A stretch of 64,000 nt of DNA from Dyadobacter sp. 676. Its GTDB lineage: Bacteria; Bacteroidota; Bacteroidia; Cytophagales; Spirosomataceae. This document shows, one piece after another, positions 36,942-46,355 of the stretch (position 1 is the stretch's first letter; each line of letters begins with the position of its first letter). A program made the translations under genes and the position numbers. Below the pieces are notes generated by a model. It did not search any database and was not told the origin of the DNA. It saw only the letters and a list, made by a program, of their open reading frames with translations. The stretch covers positions 1,302,001 through 1,366,000 of the forward strand of contig NZ_CP159289.1 in the NCBI RefSeq assembly GCF_040448675.1. The letters are read 5' to 3'.

Positions 36942-38103
36942 CTAGCCAATTTGATTTAAAGACATTTGCGGCATTTCCACCATTTCCGTTTTTTCGAGTT
37001 CGGCTTCAAAATGGACTGAAAACCGGTCGGCGTCGTGACGGATATCCAGTACATACCTGCCGGGATAGATCAGGTCCAACCGTCGCCGCACATTCCGGAG
37101 ACCGATGCCGCCATAGCGGACGGCTTCCGTTTTTTGCTCACCGGAAATGCTGTTTTCCAGATCAAAAATCAGACTATTATCGTCCACCCGCAGATCGCCG
37201 CTAACCCAGTTAGGCCGGTCATGATGCCTGGAAACGTGCTTGAATGCATTTTCCATGAAGGTCATCAGGATAAACGGCGCAATGCCGAGCTCTTGTCGCG
37301 GCTCCGCTTCCACTTTGAATTTTACTTCAAGATCGTCGTTCTGACGGAGCTTTTCCAGCTCGATGAAGTTTTCGAGATAAGCGATTTCCTTGCTCAGCGG
37401 AATCTGATGGTCGTTGCACTCGTAGAGCTGGTGCCTAAGCAGTTCCGAAAACTTCGCCAGCGACGCCGAGGCCATATCGGGATTTTTATGGATCAGGAAA
37501 AAAATCGAATTGATGCTGTTGAAGAGGAAATGGGGGTTAAACTGGTATTTCAAAAAATTCAGTTCGGTTTCCAGCTTTTCCCTTTCCAGCGCCTGTTGCC
37601 TGCGACGGGTTTCAAGCCAGTTTTTGGCAAGTTTAATGCTCATCGCAAAGGTTGTAGCCGCCACCGTGGAAGACAAGGGCCCACCGAGCATCATATGAAA
37701 AAAATCATAATTCCCCCGCCCGAAAAACGCTTCCAATGTCTTACCCGCCGCCCACGCCCCCCAGGTAGTAACCCGGCACGATCATCGCGGCGGTAACCAG
37801 GATGGTCAGGCATAAATAGACAAGGAACTGCGCATATTTACCTTTTTCGAGATAGCGCGGAATAAGAAAGTACAGGTTAAAATAAACCGCCAGGGCCTGC
37901 AAGATGACGTAAAAGAAGAACTTGATTATGGAAGTCGTGAAAAGCGCCTCTACGACTTTGAGCGGGTTACCCAGCGCGACCACCCACCATATATAATGAT
38001 AAACGATCCAGAAAGGGATGTGGTAAAGTTTATACCTGAAAAACCAATGCGCCCGCCGGGGCGATGTAGCGAAGTCCGGATCGGATTGGAATGGATTGGT
38101 CAT
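36942..38103 (-). pseudogene. LytS-family sensor histidine kinase, broken by one extra base in a C6 run
   Basis: The amino-terminal membrane part starts at ATG 38103 (MTNPFQSDPDF) with helices such as IPFWIVYHYIWWVVALG and VYFNLYFLIPRYLE, and ends early at 37741 with GYYLGGVGGG. The kinase core is one frame out of phase from about 37736 and reads FGRGNYDFFHMMLGG, ELNFLKYQFNPHFLFNSINS and FMENAFKHV, ending at 36942. Removing one C from the run of six at 37757-37762 joins the two as YYLGAWAAGKTLEAFFGRGN, giving a 387-aa protein of normal length. It precedes its LytTR partner without gap. See the finding on homopolymer frameshifts. Confidence 0.88.
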
Positions 38104-38213
38104 ACAGGAGTAGCGAGGCGATATTACGCTACAATTTACGGCAATAAGCACGAAATAGCATCCAACCGGACGAACGGCCCTTAATATTTGATGAACGACA
38201 CCGCCTGTTACAT

Positions 38214-38244
38214 AAAAAGACCCGGCAGAGCGCCCGCCAGGTCT
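38214..38244 (-). terminator. Intrinsic terminator of the small gene at 38267
   Basis: Reading on the minus strand, GACCTGGC pairs with GCCGGGTC (one mismatch) and is followed by TTTTT at 38218-38214. It is located 22 bases beyond the stop. Confidence 0.75.
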
Positions 38245-38266
38245 TCGTTCAGTACTTTTCCGCCTG

Positions 38267-38503
38267 TCAGGCCAGTGTAACGCCGCACGGGCATGCCGAT
38301 CCGCGTTTAGAGCCGTTGGCGTATTCCAGTTTCAGCTTTTTACCTTTTTCGTCCGCCTCTTCCAGCAGCTCGAAAGTACGTCGCTCGCCAAGCATCAGGA
38401 GCGACTGGAAAAGAACGCCGGCATATTTACTTTCTTCGCTACCCGGGCCTTTTTCCTTGGCGAGGTCATTGTAGTGTCCGAAAAGATCTTTTCCTTTTCC
38501 CAT
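38267..38503 (-). CDS. Small protein of unknown function
   Basis: From ATG 38503 the product has 78 aa: MGKGKDLFGHYNDLAKEKGP, a helical segment (KYAGVLFQSLLMLGERRTFEL) and a final Cys pair in GSACPCGVTLA. It is acidic and lysine-rich and has no signal peptide. A longer frame from 38608 exists, but its amino-terminal part does not look coding. A terminator follows. I do not recognise the family and found no neighbour that explains it. Confidence 0.6.
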   Translation of the reverse strand: MGKGKDLFGHYNDLAKEKGPGSEESKYAGVLFQSLLMLGERRTFELLEEADEKGKKLKLEYANGSKRGSACPCGVTLA

Positions 38504-38636
38504 GGTTTTATACTTTGCTTTGAATTTCAGAATCTTGGTTTCCGGCCCGAAAAACCGCGCCGGATTTCCTTTTCGCCAATTTAGAAAAATATTTATAAAA
38601 AATCTCAAAAAATGTATGCCAAGTCGGCACGAATGG

Positions 38637-39272
38637 CTACCCGTGGCCAGGTCGATGGCCTGCCCTTCGCTCCGCCAGTATTTTCCGCATATTACGGAAG
38701 GTCTCTATGGGTGCACGGCAGGCGAACATATTAATAACGTGGGCCGGAATGTTTCCTCCGGGATCCACCTGTAACATATATTCGACCCACACACTACCAT
38801 CCGGCGAGGGCCTAATGATCCACCGGTTCACCGACCGCCCTATCCTTACAACGCCCTTCCGCACCGGCACGATGCCCGGCACGGCTGGCGCATCTACCGT
38901 AACAATCCCGCTCCGGTCGTCGTGCGTCACTTTCAGGTGCGTAACAAAATCGCGGTTGTCCAGCGGCCACGGCAGGCTTACCTCTGTGTGGTAATACAGT
39001 TCTTTATCGGAAACCGCCTTGACGAGCGTGCAGGATTTCGTGTGGCAAACCCATCTTTCAGCCGCCTTCACATCCATCAACAGCGCAATTACCTCCCCGG
39101 TGGTCGCTTCCAGGGCACATTCGGCCTTCATTGCCCTGATCTTTGAACCGGGTATCGTTTTCACATACACTTTAATCCCCTCCCGTGCAGCCGCAGGCCT
39201 CCATTCCGCCTGCGCTTTTGCACCTGTAACATGCAGGGATACAATCATTAAAGTGAATATCAAGTGCCTCAT
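38637..39272 (-). CDS. Exported START/polyketide-cyclase-like lipid-binding protein
   Basis: This 211-aa protein has a signal peptide (MRHLIFTLMIVSLHVTGAKA) followed by a START-type helix-grip fold. Typical are the RDFVTHLKVTHDDRSG and VWVEYMLQVDPGGNIPAHVI segments and the late helix NMFACRAPIETFRNMRKI. START-fold proteins bind a hydrophobic ligand such as a lipid or sterol; the ligand of this bacterial branch is unknown. It stands alone, 208 bases from the PorV gene start of the same strand. Confidence 0.82.
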   Translation of the reverse strand: MRHLIFTLMIVSLHVTGAKAQAEWRPAAAREGIKVYVKTIPGSKIRAMKAECALEATTGEVIALLMDVKAAERWVCHTKSCTLVKAVSDKELYYHTEVSLPWPLDNRDFVTHLKVTHDDRSGIVTVDAPAVPGIVPVRKGVVRIGRSVNRWIIRPSPDGSVWVEYMLQVDPGGNIPAHVINMFACRAPIETFRNMRKILAERRAGHRPGHG

Positions 39273-39480
39273 AACGGCACAAAATTCCTATTTCGGCGAC
39301 CATAACCGAAGCCATTTCCCCGCGTGGTGCCGGAAAGCATGTTTCAACTGACGGAATACCTGTTTGAACTGACGAAGGGCGGCTATCTAAGCGTCGGCAA
39401 TCAATTTAAAACGAGCCCTGTCGCGCAATACGATTGCAAAATGTATAATTCCGTGTTGATGCATTGAAGGCACCTGGTCA

Positions 39481-40567
39481 TCAAAAATAGACCGCCCCGG
39501 AGACCTGGTACGCGTTCCTTAGCGGACTGCCTTTATCGACCGGAAACAAATAGGCGAAATCGATCCCGTAGTGCGTCAGAAAGCGGGCACCGGCGCCGGC
39601 GGTAAAAATTTTGCGGTCGCCCTTTTCTTTATTTTCGGCCTGATAGCCACAGCGGAGCGCATATCGTTCCTTGTACCAGTATTCGGCCCCCATCGTAATG
39701 GTGATCTCCCGCATTTCCTCCCTAAACCCGCCCGGTGCATCCGAAAATGATTGGAGGACGCCTTCGAAATAAGGTTTTTGATTGGCATTCCGTCCCGGAA
39801 CCGGCGTCGGGACCAGCAGCTTGCCCGCATCGGCTGCTACATTGAGTTTATGGTGCCCCTCTACCGTATACGAAAGTCCGCCACCGACGCGCAATGTTGT
39901 AGGCAGGAAATACGAACCACCCGAGCCATAATCCACCTTGGGACCGATATTGGTCAAAGTAGCGGCAGCCGTCCACACCAGATGATCGATTCGTTCGGGA
40001 TCATGGGGCTGACTTTTGTAATATGCGCCGATATCTCCGGCGACCATATGTGCGGTTTCAAGGATATTACCTCCGATTACCGCCGTCCGGCCCACGTTAG
40101 AGGAAATGTATTTCAAGGTTGCGCCCATCGAAAAGTGCCGCCCGAGTTGCCTCGAATAAGCCCCGCTGATGATGATGTCATTGCCGGGTGCCGGCGTCGG
40201 GATATTATCGTTTTCCGATTTGTTGAAATAATGTACGGACGCTCCGACAACCTGTCTGTTTCCCAGCTTCTTGTAACCGGACAGGAACCCTGTCCAGGTG
40301 CTATTTTTAACGGAGGGCAACCAGCGCGCGTAGGTCGCAGAAACCCCTAAGTCGCGATCCGCGTCGGCAAGCTTGCCGGGGTTCCAGTAAATTGCATTGG
40401 CATCGGCACTGGTTGCAGCGCCTGTAAATCCCATCCCGGCTGCCCGGGCATCAGGGGCGAGGGAAAGAGAGGAAACCGCGGGTTGGGGGGATTCGCCACG
40501 CAGTTTGGGCACAAACTGACATTGTGCTGCCTATAAGGCATGCGGATGCGAGCCAGATGACTTTCAT
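39481..40567 (-). pseudogene. porV: T9SS outer-membrane protein PorV, broken by one extra base in a G6 run
   Basis: The mature part reads SSLSLAPDARAAGMGFTGAA, NAIYWNPGKLADAD, GFLSGYKKLGNRQVVGASV and ends as a beta-barrel at 39481, which is the PorV/LptO family. The signal peptide (MKVIWLASACLIGSTMSVCA, ATG 40567) lies in another frame and stops at about 40451. Removing one base from the run of six G at 40485-40490 joins them as AWRIPQPAVSS, giving about 361 aa. PorV shuttles type IX cargo from the translocon to the attachment complex and is needed for gliding and secretion where present. It is isolated here, with no porU beside it. Confidence 0.88.
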
Positions 40568-40705
40568 AGGGGCTTGATTTACGTTAAAACAGGACACGAA
40601 CGGTTACAAAAGCAAACGACAGAGGCTATCGTATTATTTTAACACAGTGCTGTTGCCGAACCCGCAGTCGGAAGAATTATTTATCGATATTTTAAAGATC
40701 AAAAA

Positions 40706-40736
40706 TTTGGTATTTAAAATATCTTCACTATTTTTA
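40706..40736 (+). promoter_or_regulatory. Promoter of the 2H phosphoesterase gene
   Basis: TTTG at 40706-40709, a 19-base spacer and TATTTTTA at 40729-40736 match the Bacteroidota promoter with a single change in the last base of TAnnTTTG. The start point would be near 40741, about 40 bases before ATG 40781. Confidence 0.55.
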
Positions 40737-40780
40737 CGAATGAAATTTTTATCGCGAAAATTTTATTACACTTCATCAAC

Positions 40781-41428
40781 ATGAAAGCTATTCACTTCAA
40801 CAACAACGATTTGAGTACGATCAGGAACATCCGGGAGCATTTATACGAATACCTCCTGGTTTTTTCCTGTGATCCGGTGACGGAAGCTGCCATCGGAAGC
40901 ATTAAACAGTATTTTCAAAAGGCCTATGGCTGCGAGCAGGCTGCCAATCTTCGTCCGCATCTGACGCTGTTCAATTGCATTATCCACGAATACAAGCTCG
41001 ACCGGGTGGTCCAGGGTTTCGAAAAAGTGGCGAGGCACATTGCGCCGTTCCGTATTGGGCTGGATGGAATCAACAAGTACGAAAGCGGCACGTTCTACGT
41101 GGACCTTGAAGAAGGCTCGTCCGGCGAGATTAATAGTCTGGTCAAAAATCTCAAAAGGGAAACCTTCGATCATCTTTCCAAATGGGCATCCGGCGAATTC
41201 CGGTTCTGCACCGATCCGCACGTAACCATAGCCCGTCGCATGACGCCCGCACAAATAAACAGCGCCTCACGCGAATGGACGTACAAGAAATTCCGGTCTT
41301 CCTTTCGGGTTACAGAGATGATTTTATTGAAGCGATCCCTCGTCAGTGGTTCAAAATGCCGGGAAATCGCGCGTATGCCGCTCCTCGGTTTGCCTGGGCA
41401 GACGTTTGTGCAGGGGAGTTTGTTTTAG
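40781..41428 (+). CDS. 2H phosphoesterase (2'-5' RNA ligase-like) family protein
   Basis: This 215-aa protein has the two family histidine motifs, RPHLTLFNCII (H near residue 68) and DPHVTIARRMT (H near residue 147), that together form the HxT active site of LigT-like enzymes. These proteins cleave or ligate cyclic 2',3'- or 2',5'-linked nucleotides or cyclic phosphates, depending on branch. The substrate here is not predictable. The frame is full length and begins at ATG 40781 with an upstream promoter. The next gene starts 80 bases after its stop and is not obviously related. Confidence 0.82.
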   Translation: MKAIHFNNNDLSTIRNIREHLYEYLLVFSCDPVTEAAIGSIKQYFQKAYGCEQAANLRPHLTLFNCIIHEYKLDRVVQGFEKVARHIAPFRIGLDGINKYESGTFYVDLEEGSSGEINSLVKNLKRETFDHLSKWASGEFRFCTDPHVTIARRMTPAQINSASREWTYKKFRSSFRVTEMILLKRSLVSGSKCREIARMPLLGLPGQTFVQGSLF

Positions 41429-41507
41429 TGAATTGATAAAATTTATAGTCCGGCCTCTGGTAGCAAGCGGCGGGTTTCGTAATTTGAGGTGTCCTAAACA
41501 CCTTTTT

Positions 41508-43380
41508 ATGAAACCAAAACTCCTTCTTTGCTCGACGATCGGACTGGTGCTCTGCGGCCTTACGGCCTTCTCGCAGTCGTTCAACAACTTCCCGGTTACC
41601 ACCCAGAAACCGCCGTTACATGGCAAACATTGGATGGGCATTACCGGCAAGCCACTGGCGGCGACCGCCGGGGCAATAATTTTCAGTAAGGGCGGCAATG
41701 CCGTCGATGCTTCCTGTGCCATGCTGGCCGCTACCTGCACCATGTGGGACGTGCTGAGCTGGGGCGGCGAAACGCAGGCGTTGATCTACAATCCCAAAAC
41801 CAAAAAAGTGATTGCGATCAATGCAATGGGCGTCGCGCCAACAGGCGCAACTCCCGATTTTTTTAAGAGTAAAGGCATGAAATACCCGCCGGAATACGGT
41901 CCGCTGGCAGCTACTACGCCCGGTACGCCGGGCGGGTTGATGACCATGCTGGCCGAATTTGGTACGATGAGCCTGAAAGAGGTGCTCGCACCGGCCATGC
42001 AAATGGCTGAGGGCTACCCTATCGAAGCGCAAACGGCCAATTCCATTGAAAAAGGCAAGGATGAAATCAAGAAATGGCCCTATTCCACAAGGGTTTTCCT
42101 GCCGCACCTGGGGCAAAAACGAGAGGCACCGGACGCGGGCGAGATATTCGTCCAAAAAAGACCTGCACGCGACGTTGCAAAAGCTGGTTGATGCCGAGCA
42201 GCAAGCCCTGAAAAATGGCAAGAGCCGCAAGGAAGCCATTTACGCGGCTTACGACCGCTTCTACAAAGGCGATATCGCAAAAGAGATCGCGAGGGGTTGC
42301 CGGGAGCAGGGCGGGCTCATTACCGAACAGGATATGGCTAACTGGAAGGTCAGGATCGAGGAACCGTTAATGACTAACTACAAAGGGATCGAAGTGTATA
42401 AAATGCAACAATGGACGCAGGGCCCGGTAATGCTGCAAGCGCTCAATATGCTGGAAAACTTCGATTTGAAAAGCATGGGGTATAATTCTGCCCGTTATGT
42501 ACATACGTTGTACCAGGTCATGAACCTGGCATTCGCCGATCGCGACTTTTATTATGGCGATCCGGCATTCGCCCCCGAGGAGCCTATGAAAGGCCTCCTT
42601 TCGAAGGAATACGCGAAAGAAAGGATCAAGCTGATCAACTGGGAGCGGAACGATGCGAAGGCGTTACCGGGTGACCCTTATCCCTTCGAAGGTAAAAAGA
42701 ACCCGTTCACCGAGCAGATCAAAACTTGGGGCAGCTCGCAGGCTTCCCTGAACCGCAACGCGAACGGTTTGGACGAGAAGTTTATGGAGGAGTTTACCGC
42801 TGGAACGACTTCCGTTGAAGCGGCCGACGAAGAAGGCTGGGTAGTGAGTATCACGCCAAGCGGAGGCTGGGTGCCCGCCTGCATTGCCGGCAATACCGGG
42901 GTAGGCCTGAGCCAACGCATGCAGTCGTTCGTACTCGACGCACGCGAGAACCCGTTCAATGTGGTAGCGCCAGGCAAACGTCCCCGTGTTACGCTAACGC
43001 CGAGCCTCGCCCTGAAAGATGGCAAACCTTTCCTTTCTTTCGCGAAACAGGCCGGCGACGAACAGGATCAGTTACTCCTTCAATTTTTCCTCAACGTGGT
43101 CGAATTCGGAATGACCGTACAGGAAGCGACGGAAGCGCCTAGTTTCAAAACATTGCAGATGTACGCCAGTTTCGGGCAACATGAAAAAGATCCGGGAGGG
43201 CTGATACTCAACGAATCCATGCCCGACTGGACCCGGAAGGACCTTTCGCGGATGGGATATAAACTCAGCTACCAGCCACGCACCAGCGGCCCCATTAACG
43301 CGATTTACTTCGATTGGCAGCATGGCAGCTTCTGGGGAGGATCGAGCAACCACGGAGAAGATTATGGCTTTGGATGGTAA
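41508..43380 (+). pseudogene. ggt: Gamma-glutamyltransferase, broken by one extra base in an A6 run
   Basis: An exported enzyme (signal MKPKLLLCSTIGLVLCGLTA, ATG 41508) starts the gene and stays in frame to about 42160, where GEIFVQK is followed by a spurious tail. The second frame continues with DLHATLQKLVDAEQQAL and runs to 43380. Dropping one A from the run of six at about 42155-42160 joins them as FVQKDLHATLQ, giving 623 aa. The catalytic threonine lies in AGTTSVEAADEEGW, followed by VPACIAGNTGVGLSQRM and the glycine-rich GGWVPACI. The enzyme transfers or hydrolyses gamma-glutamyl groups in the periplasm. Confidence 0.87.
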
Positions 43381-43409
43381 TGGGTTTGCCGTCGGCTGTT
43401 TCCGGTGCG

Positions 43410-44234
43410 CTATTGTGAGCGATCGATAATACGGATCATTCCGAATGCCTCGCTGAACCCTGTTTGCTGGTAAAACGACGCCAGTCCTTCACCGGTAAAC
43501 AGGCCCACCAGCGCGCCATCGGGGGCATTGGTATCCAGCCAGCGCTTGATTTCGCGCATAATCGCCGAGCCGACCCGCCTGCGCTGCCATTCGCGACCCA
43601 CCATCACATCTTTGATGTAGAAAAAACTGAGCCCGTCGCCCAGCACAAGTGCGCAACCGATCGCCTCGCCCGTTTCCACATTTTCGGCGACGGCGGTAAA
43701 TAGCGTTGCATTCAGCTTTTTTTGCAGGATTTCGTCCGGTTGTGTATTGGTCCATCCCACCGATCCTGCAAGCTTCCTGTATTCAGCGACGGCGAGCGTA
43801 CGCCCGACGACCCTCACCGGCAGCGGTTCCGATTTGAGGGCGCCAGCCGCCTGAGCGGGCGCCGCGAATGTGATGTAGTTTCCGTCAAGATCGTTTACAA
43901 CATATTCTTCAAATCCCCACGGCTGCCTTTCCAGGCCGGTTATAATACGCGCTTTCCGGCTCTGATGTATCTCATAAAGCGCACGGATATTCCTGACCCT
44001 TAGCCAGACACATTGCCCTCCTATACGATCGGCCGCTGTTGTATCCTGCGAAAACTGGACAAATGCCCCATGCCAGCTGACACCGCCGTGATTAGATGGC
44101 GTACCCCAGGTCCAATGACCCGGAAAGCCAAGCACTTCGTGCCAATACCTGACGGTCTCGACGACATCCCGTACCAATATCACCGGTTCGGCATGGACAA
44201 TGAAAGGTTCATGCAAATCGTCAGTGGTTTCCAT
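43410..44234 (-). CDS. Fusion of a glyoxalase/VOC domain and a GNAT acetyltransferase
   Basis: This 274-aa protein joins a VOC domain (about 10-125; EPVILVRDVVETVRYWHEVL, GFEEYVVNDLDGNYITFA) to a GNAT domain (about 135-270; AVAEYRKLAGSVGWTN, FYIKDVMVGREWQRRRVG, GLASFYQQTGFSEAFGMI). The acetyl-CoA loop Q/RxxGxG/A is present as RRRVGSAI. VOC-GNAT fusions may pair recognition or resistance to a small molecule with acetylation, but no substrate is visible. The gene is followed by a tail-to-head neighbour, the ankyrin protein, and lies on the same strand, with only nine bases between. Confidence 0.85.
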   Translation of the reverse strand: METTDDLHEPFIVHAEPVILVRDVVETVRYWHEVLGFPGHWTWGTPSNHGGVSWHGAFVQFSQDTTAADRIGGQCVWLRVRNIRALYEIHQSRKARIITGLERQPWGFEEYVVNDLDGNYITFAAPAQAAGALKSEPLPVRVVGRTLAVAEYRKLAGSVGWTNTQPDEILQKKLNATLFTAVAENVETGEAIGCALVLGDGLSFFYIKDVMVGREWQRRRVGSAIMREIKRWLDTNAPDGALVGLFTGEGLASFYQQTGFSEAFGMIRIIDRSQ

Positions 44235-44243
44235 GACTGCTAT

Positions 44244-45863
44244 TTAAGTTCCGTTATAGTTCCAGGTATAACCGCGCCTTTCTGCCCACGCACGGGGACG
44301 TGCCCACGGTTTTTCAGCCGGCAAATCGGGGTTAGCCCCTTTTCGGAGCAGAAATTGCACCATTTCCGTTTTTCCGGCCTTTGCCGCCCAACCCAGCGGT
44401 GTGGTACAATGCTGCTCGTCGATGGCATCGATATCTGCTCCGTTTTCAAGGAAAATTTCTGCATTAAATACATCTCCGCGTTCGGCGAAGCGATGCAAAG
44501 GTGTGATTCCTAGCCAGTTCTTGAAATTGGGGTCCATTCACCGTTCGAAAAGGAATTGGGTAAGCTGCCGGCTTTTGACCGCATCCTGCGGGCCGCGGCC
44601 CTGCACGCCCACCGCAATCCGTTGTGCCAGGTCGGGCTGATAGCGGAGCATTAGCCTCACAAAATCCTCGTGGCCCTGCCCCGCTGCCGATTCCAGCGCA
44701 GAAGCATCGTCGGCAAGCGCGGGATTTGCCTTCAAAACGGCGGCGGCGGTCTGAATATCTCCATAATAGGCCAGCAGATCCATAGACCTGGCCGCACCGT
44801 ACGAGCACAGCATATTGATCATAACCTTGTCGCCACGTTCCAGGGCGACCGTCAGCGTGTCCGCAGAGCTTTCTACCGGCACATTCGGATAGGTACCGTG
44901 TTCGAGCAGCAGTTTTACGATTTCGATATGGTTGTAAACCACCGCCGAATGCAATGCATGCCCCATCGGAGCAATGCCTTCTTCCGGCAGATTGGGATCG
45001 GCCCCTCTTTCAAGCAGCAGTTTCACAATTGGCATTCGCCCGGCCATAGCCGCGTTTTTCAGCGGAGTGCCCGAGCCTGCATAGTATGTGATATATTCCG
45101 AGGGCCTATTCGCCAGCGATGGGTCGAGGTCCAGCAACGTCCTTACACGTGCTTCGTCGCCTTTCAGGGCGGCCATGCAAATGTCCACATAAGCCCCCTT
45201 ACTCAACAGGTGCAGATAAATATCGTTCGGCTTCCATTTCCAATCTTCCGGCACGTCGCGCCAGCCGCGGTACGAATAATCGCCATTGGTAAGTTGAATG
45301 GGACGTGCGCCGTCGGGCCTTTTTGCATTGATATCGGCCCCACACGCCAGCAGCGCATCGATCATTTCCGGCTGGCGCGTCATCGTAGCCCAATGAATAG
45401 GCTGGTTACCCCCGTCGTCGGCAGCATGTACGTACTCGTCGCCGCTGTTCAGCAATGTGTTAAACGTCGTAAAATCGTGGCTACGAATGGCCGCAGCGAT
45501 CTGCTTTCCGGCTTCCGAGCCCTTATGACGGTTCAACGCCCGTTCAAGGAGCTCCTCCATGGCAGCGAAACCCCGGTCACGCGCCATTTGAATGAGCGGA
45601 TCGCCCGTCCCGGAGTCAACCGGGCTTGCGCCGTGTTGTAAAAGGTAACCGGCCACATCCACACGGTTTTCAGCCACCGCAAACGACATAGGCGTACGGT
45701 AATCATAACTGCTGCGCACGAGCGAAGCGTCTCTTGCTAGAAGTTTTTTCACCTCTTCCAGATCGCCGTCGCGGGCGGCGCAGAACATCTGCCATACATC
45801 GGTACCGAGGCCCGTCGACCAGAACAACGGTTCTTTCTTTTGGAGTGCGGCTGGCTGTGTCAT
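44244..45863 (-). pseudogene. Ankyrin-repeat protein interrupted by an in-frame TGA
   Basis: The first part, from ATG 45863, has about ten ankyrin repeats (CAARDGDLEEVKKLLARDAS, NQPIHWATMTRQPEMIDAL, PIVKLLLERGADPNLPEEGI) and ends ...RQLTQFLFER at a TGA (44538-44540). The same frame goes on with MDPNFKNWLGITPLHRFAER and more repeats to 44244. Changing TGA to GGA would give ...FERGMDPNFKNWLG, a perfect repeat junction. So this is one gene of about 539 aa with a nonsense change, or a source of two products. Ankyrin arrays bind proteins; no partner is suggested by the neighbours. Confidence 0.8.
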
Positions 45864-45941
45864 CTTTGAAATGGCGCGTTCGGACGTATTTTTGTTTTAA
45901 AGCGATGTTTAGTTAGCTATTTTTTGTATTAAATAAAAGAA

Positions 45942-46355
45942 ATGGATCCGATTGAAATTCAAAAAGTTAACGCCGACGACGTGATGGATATCCGTCACTC
46001 CGTGCTCTGGCCGGACAAGCCCCGGGAATTTGTAAAGGTACCCGAAGATGAAAATGGCATTCATCTCGGCTTATATTTCGATAGCATACTCGTTTCGGTG
46101 ATTTCGCTCTTTGCCGACGGGCGGAATATCCGGTTCCGCAAGTTTGCGACTTTACCTGAGAAGCAAGGGAAAGGATTGGGTTCCAGGCTCCTTCTGCATG
46201 CCATCGCACATGCGCAGGCAGAGGGATACACCCGCATGTGGTGCGACGCCCGGACCGACGCGCTGGGATTTTACGAACGGTTCGGCTTCAAAAAGTTCTC
46301 GGAGCCGTTTTTTAAGGAACAAATCGAGTACTACAAAATCGAGCGGATGCTCTGA
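45942..46355 (+). CDS. GNAT family N-acetyltransferase
   Basis: This 137-aa protein shows a GNAT fold with ATLPEKQGKGLGSRLLLHAI (acetyl-CoA Q/RxxGxG/A loop) and the final strand YERFGFKKFSEPFFK, preceded by RMWCDARTDALGFYE. The amino-terminal part (IQKVNADDVMDIRHSVLWPD) is normal for a small member with an unknown amine substrate. It lies between the ankyrin gene and the HTH_42 gene, and its stop at 46353-46355 abuts the end of the convergent gene (46356). No operon. Confidence 0.88.
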   Translation: MDPIEIQKVNADDVMDIRHSVLWPDKPREFVKVPEDENGIHLGLYFDSILVSVISLFADGRNIRFRKFATLPEKQGKGLGSRLLLHAIAHAQAEGYTRMWCDARTDALGFYERFGFKKFSEPFFKEQIEYYKIERML

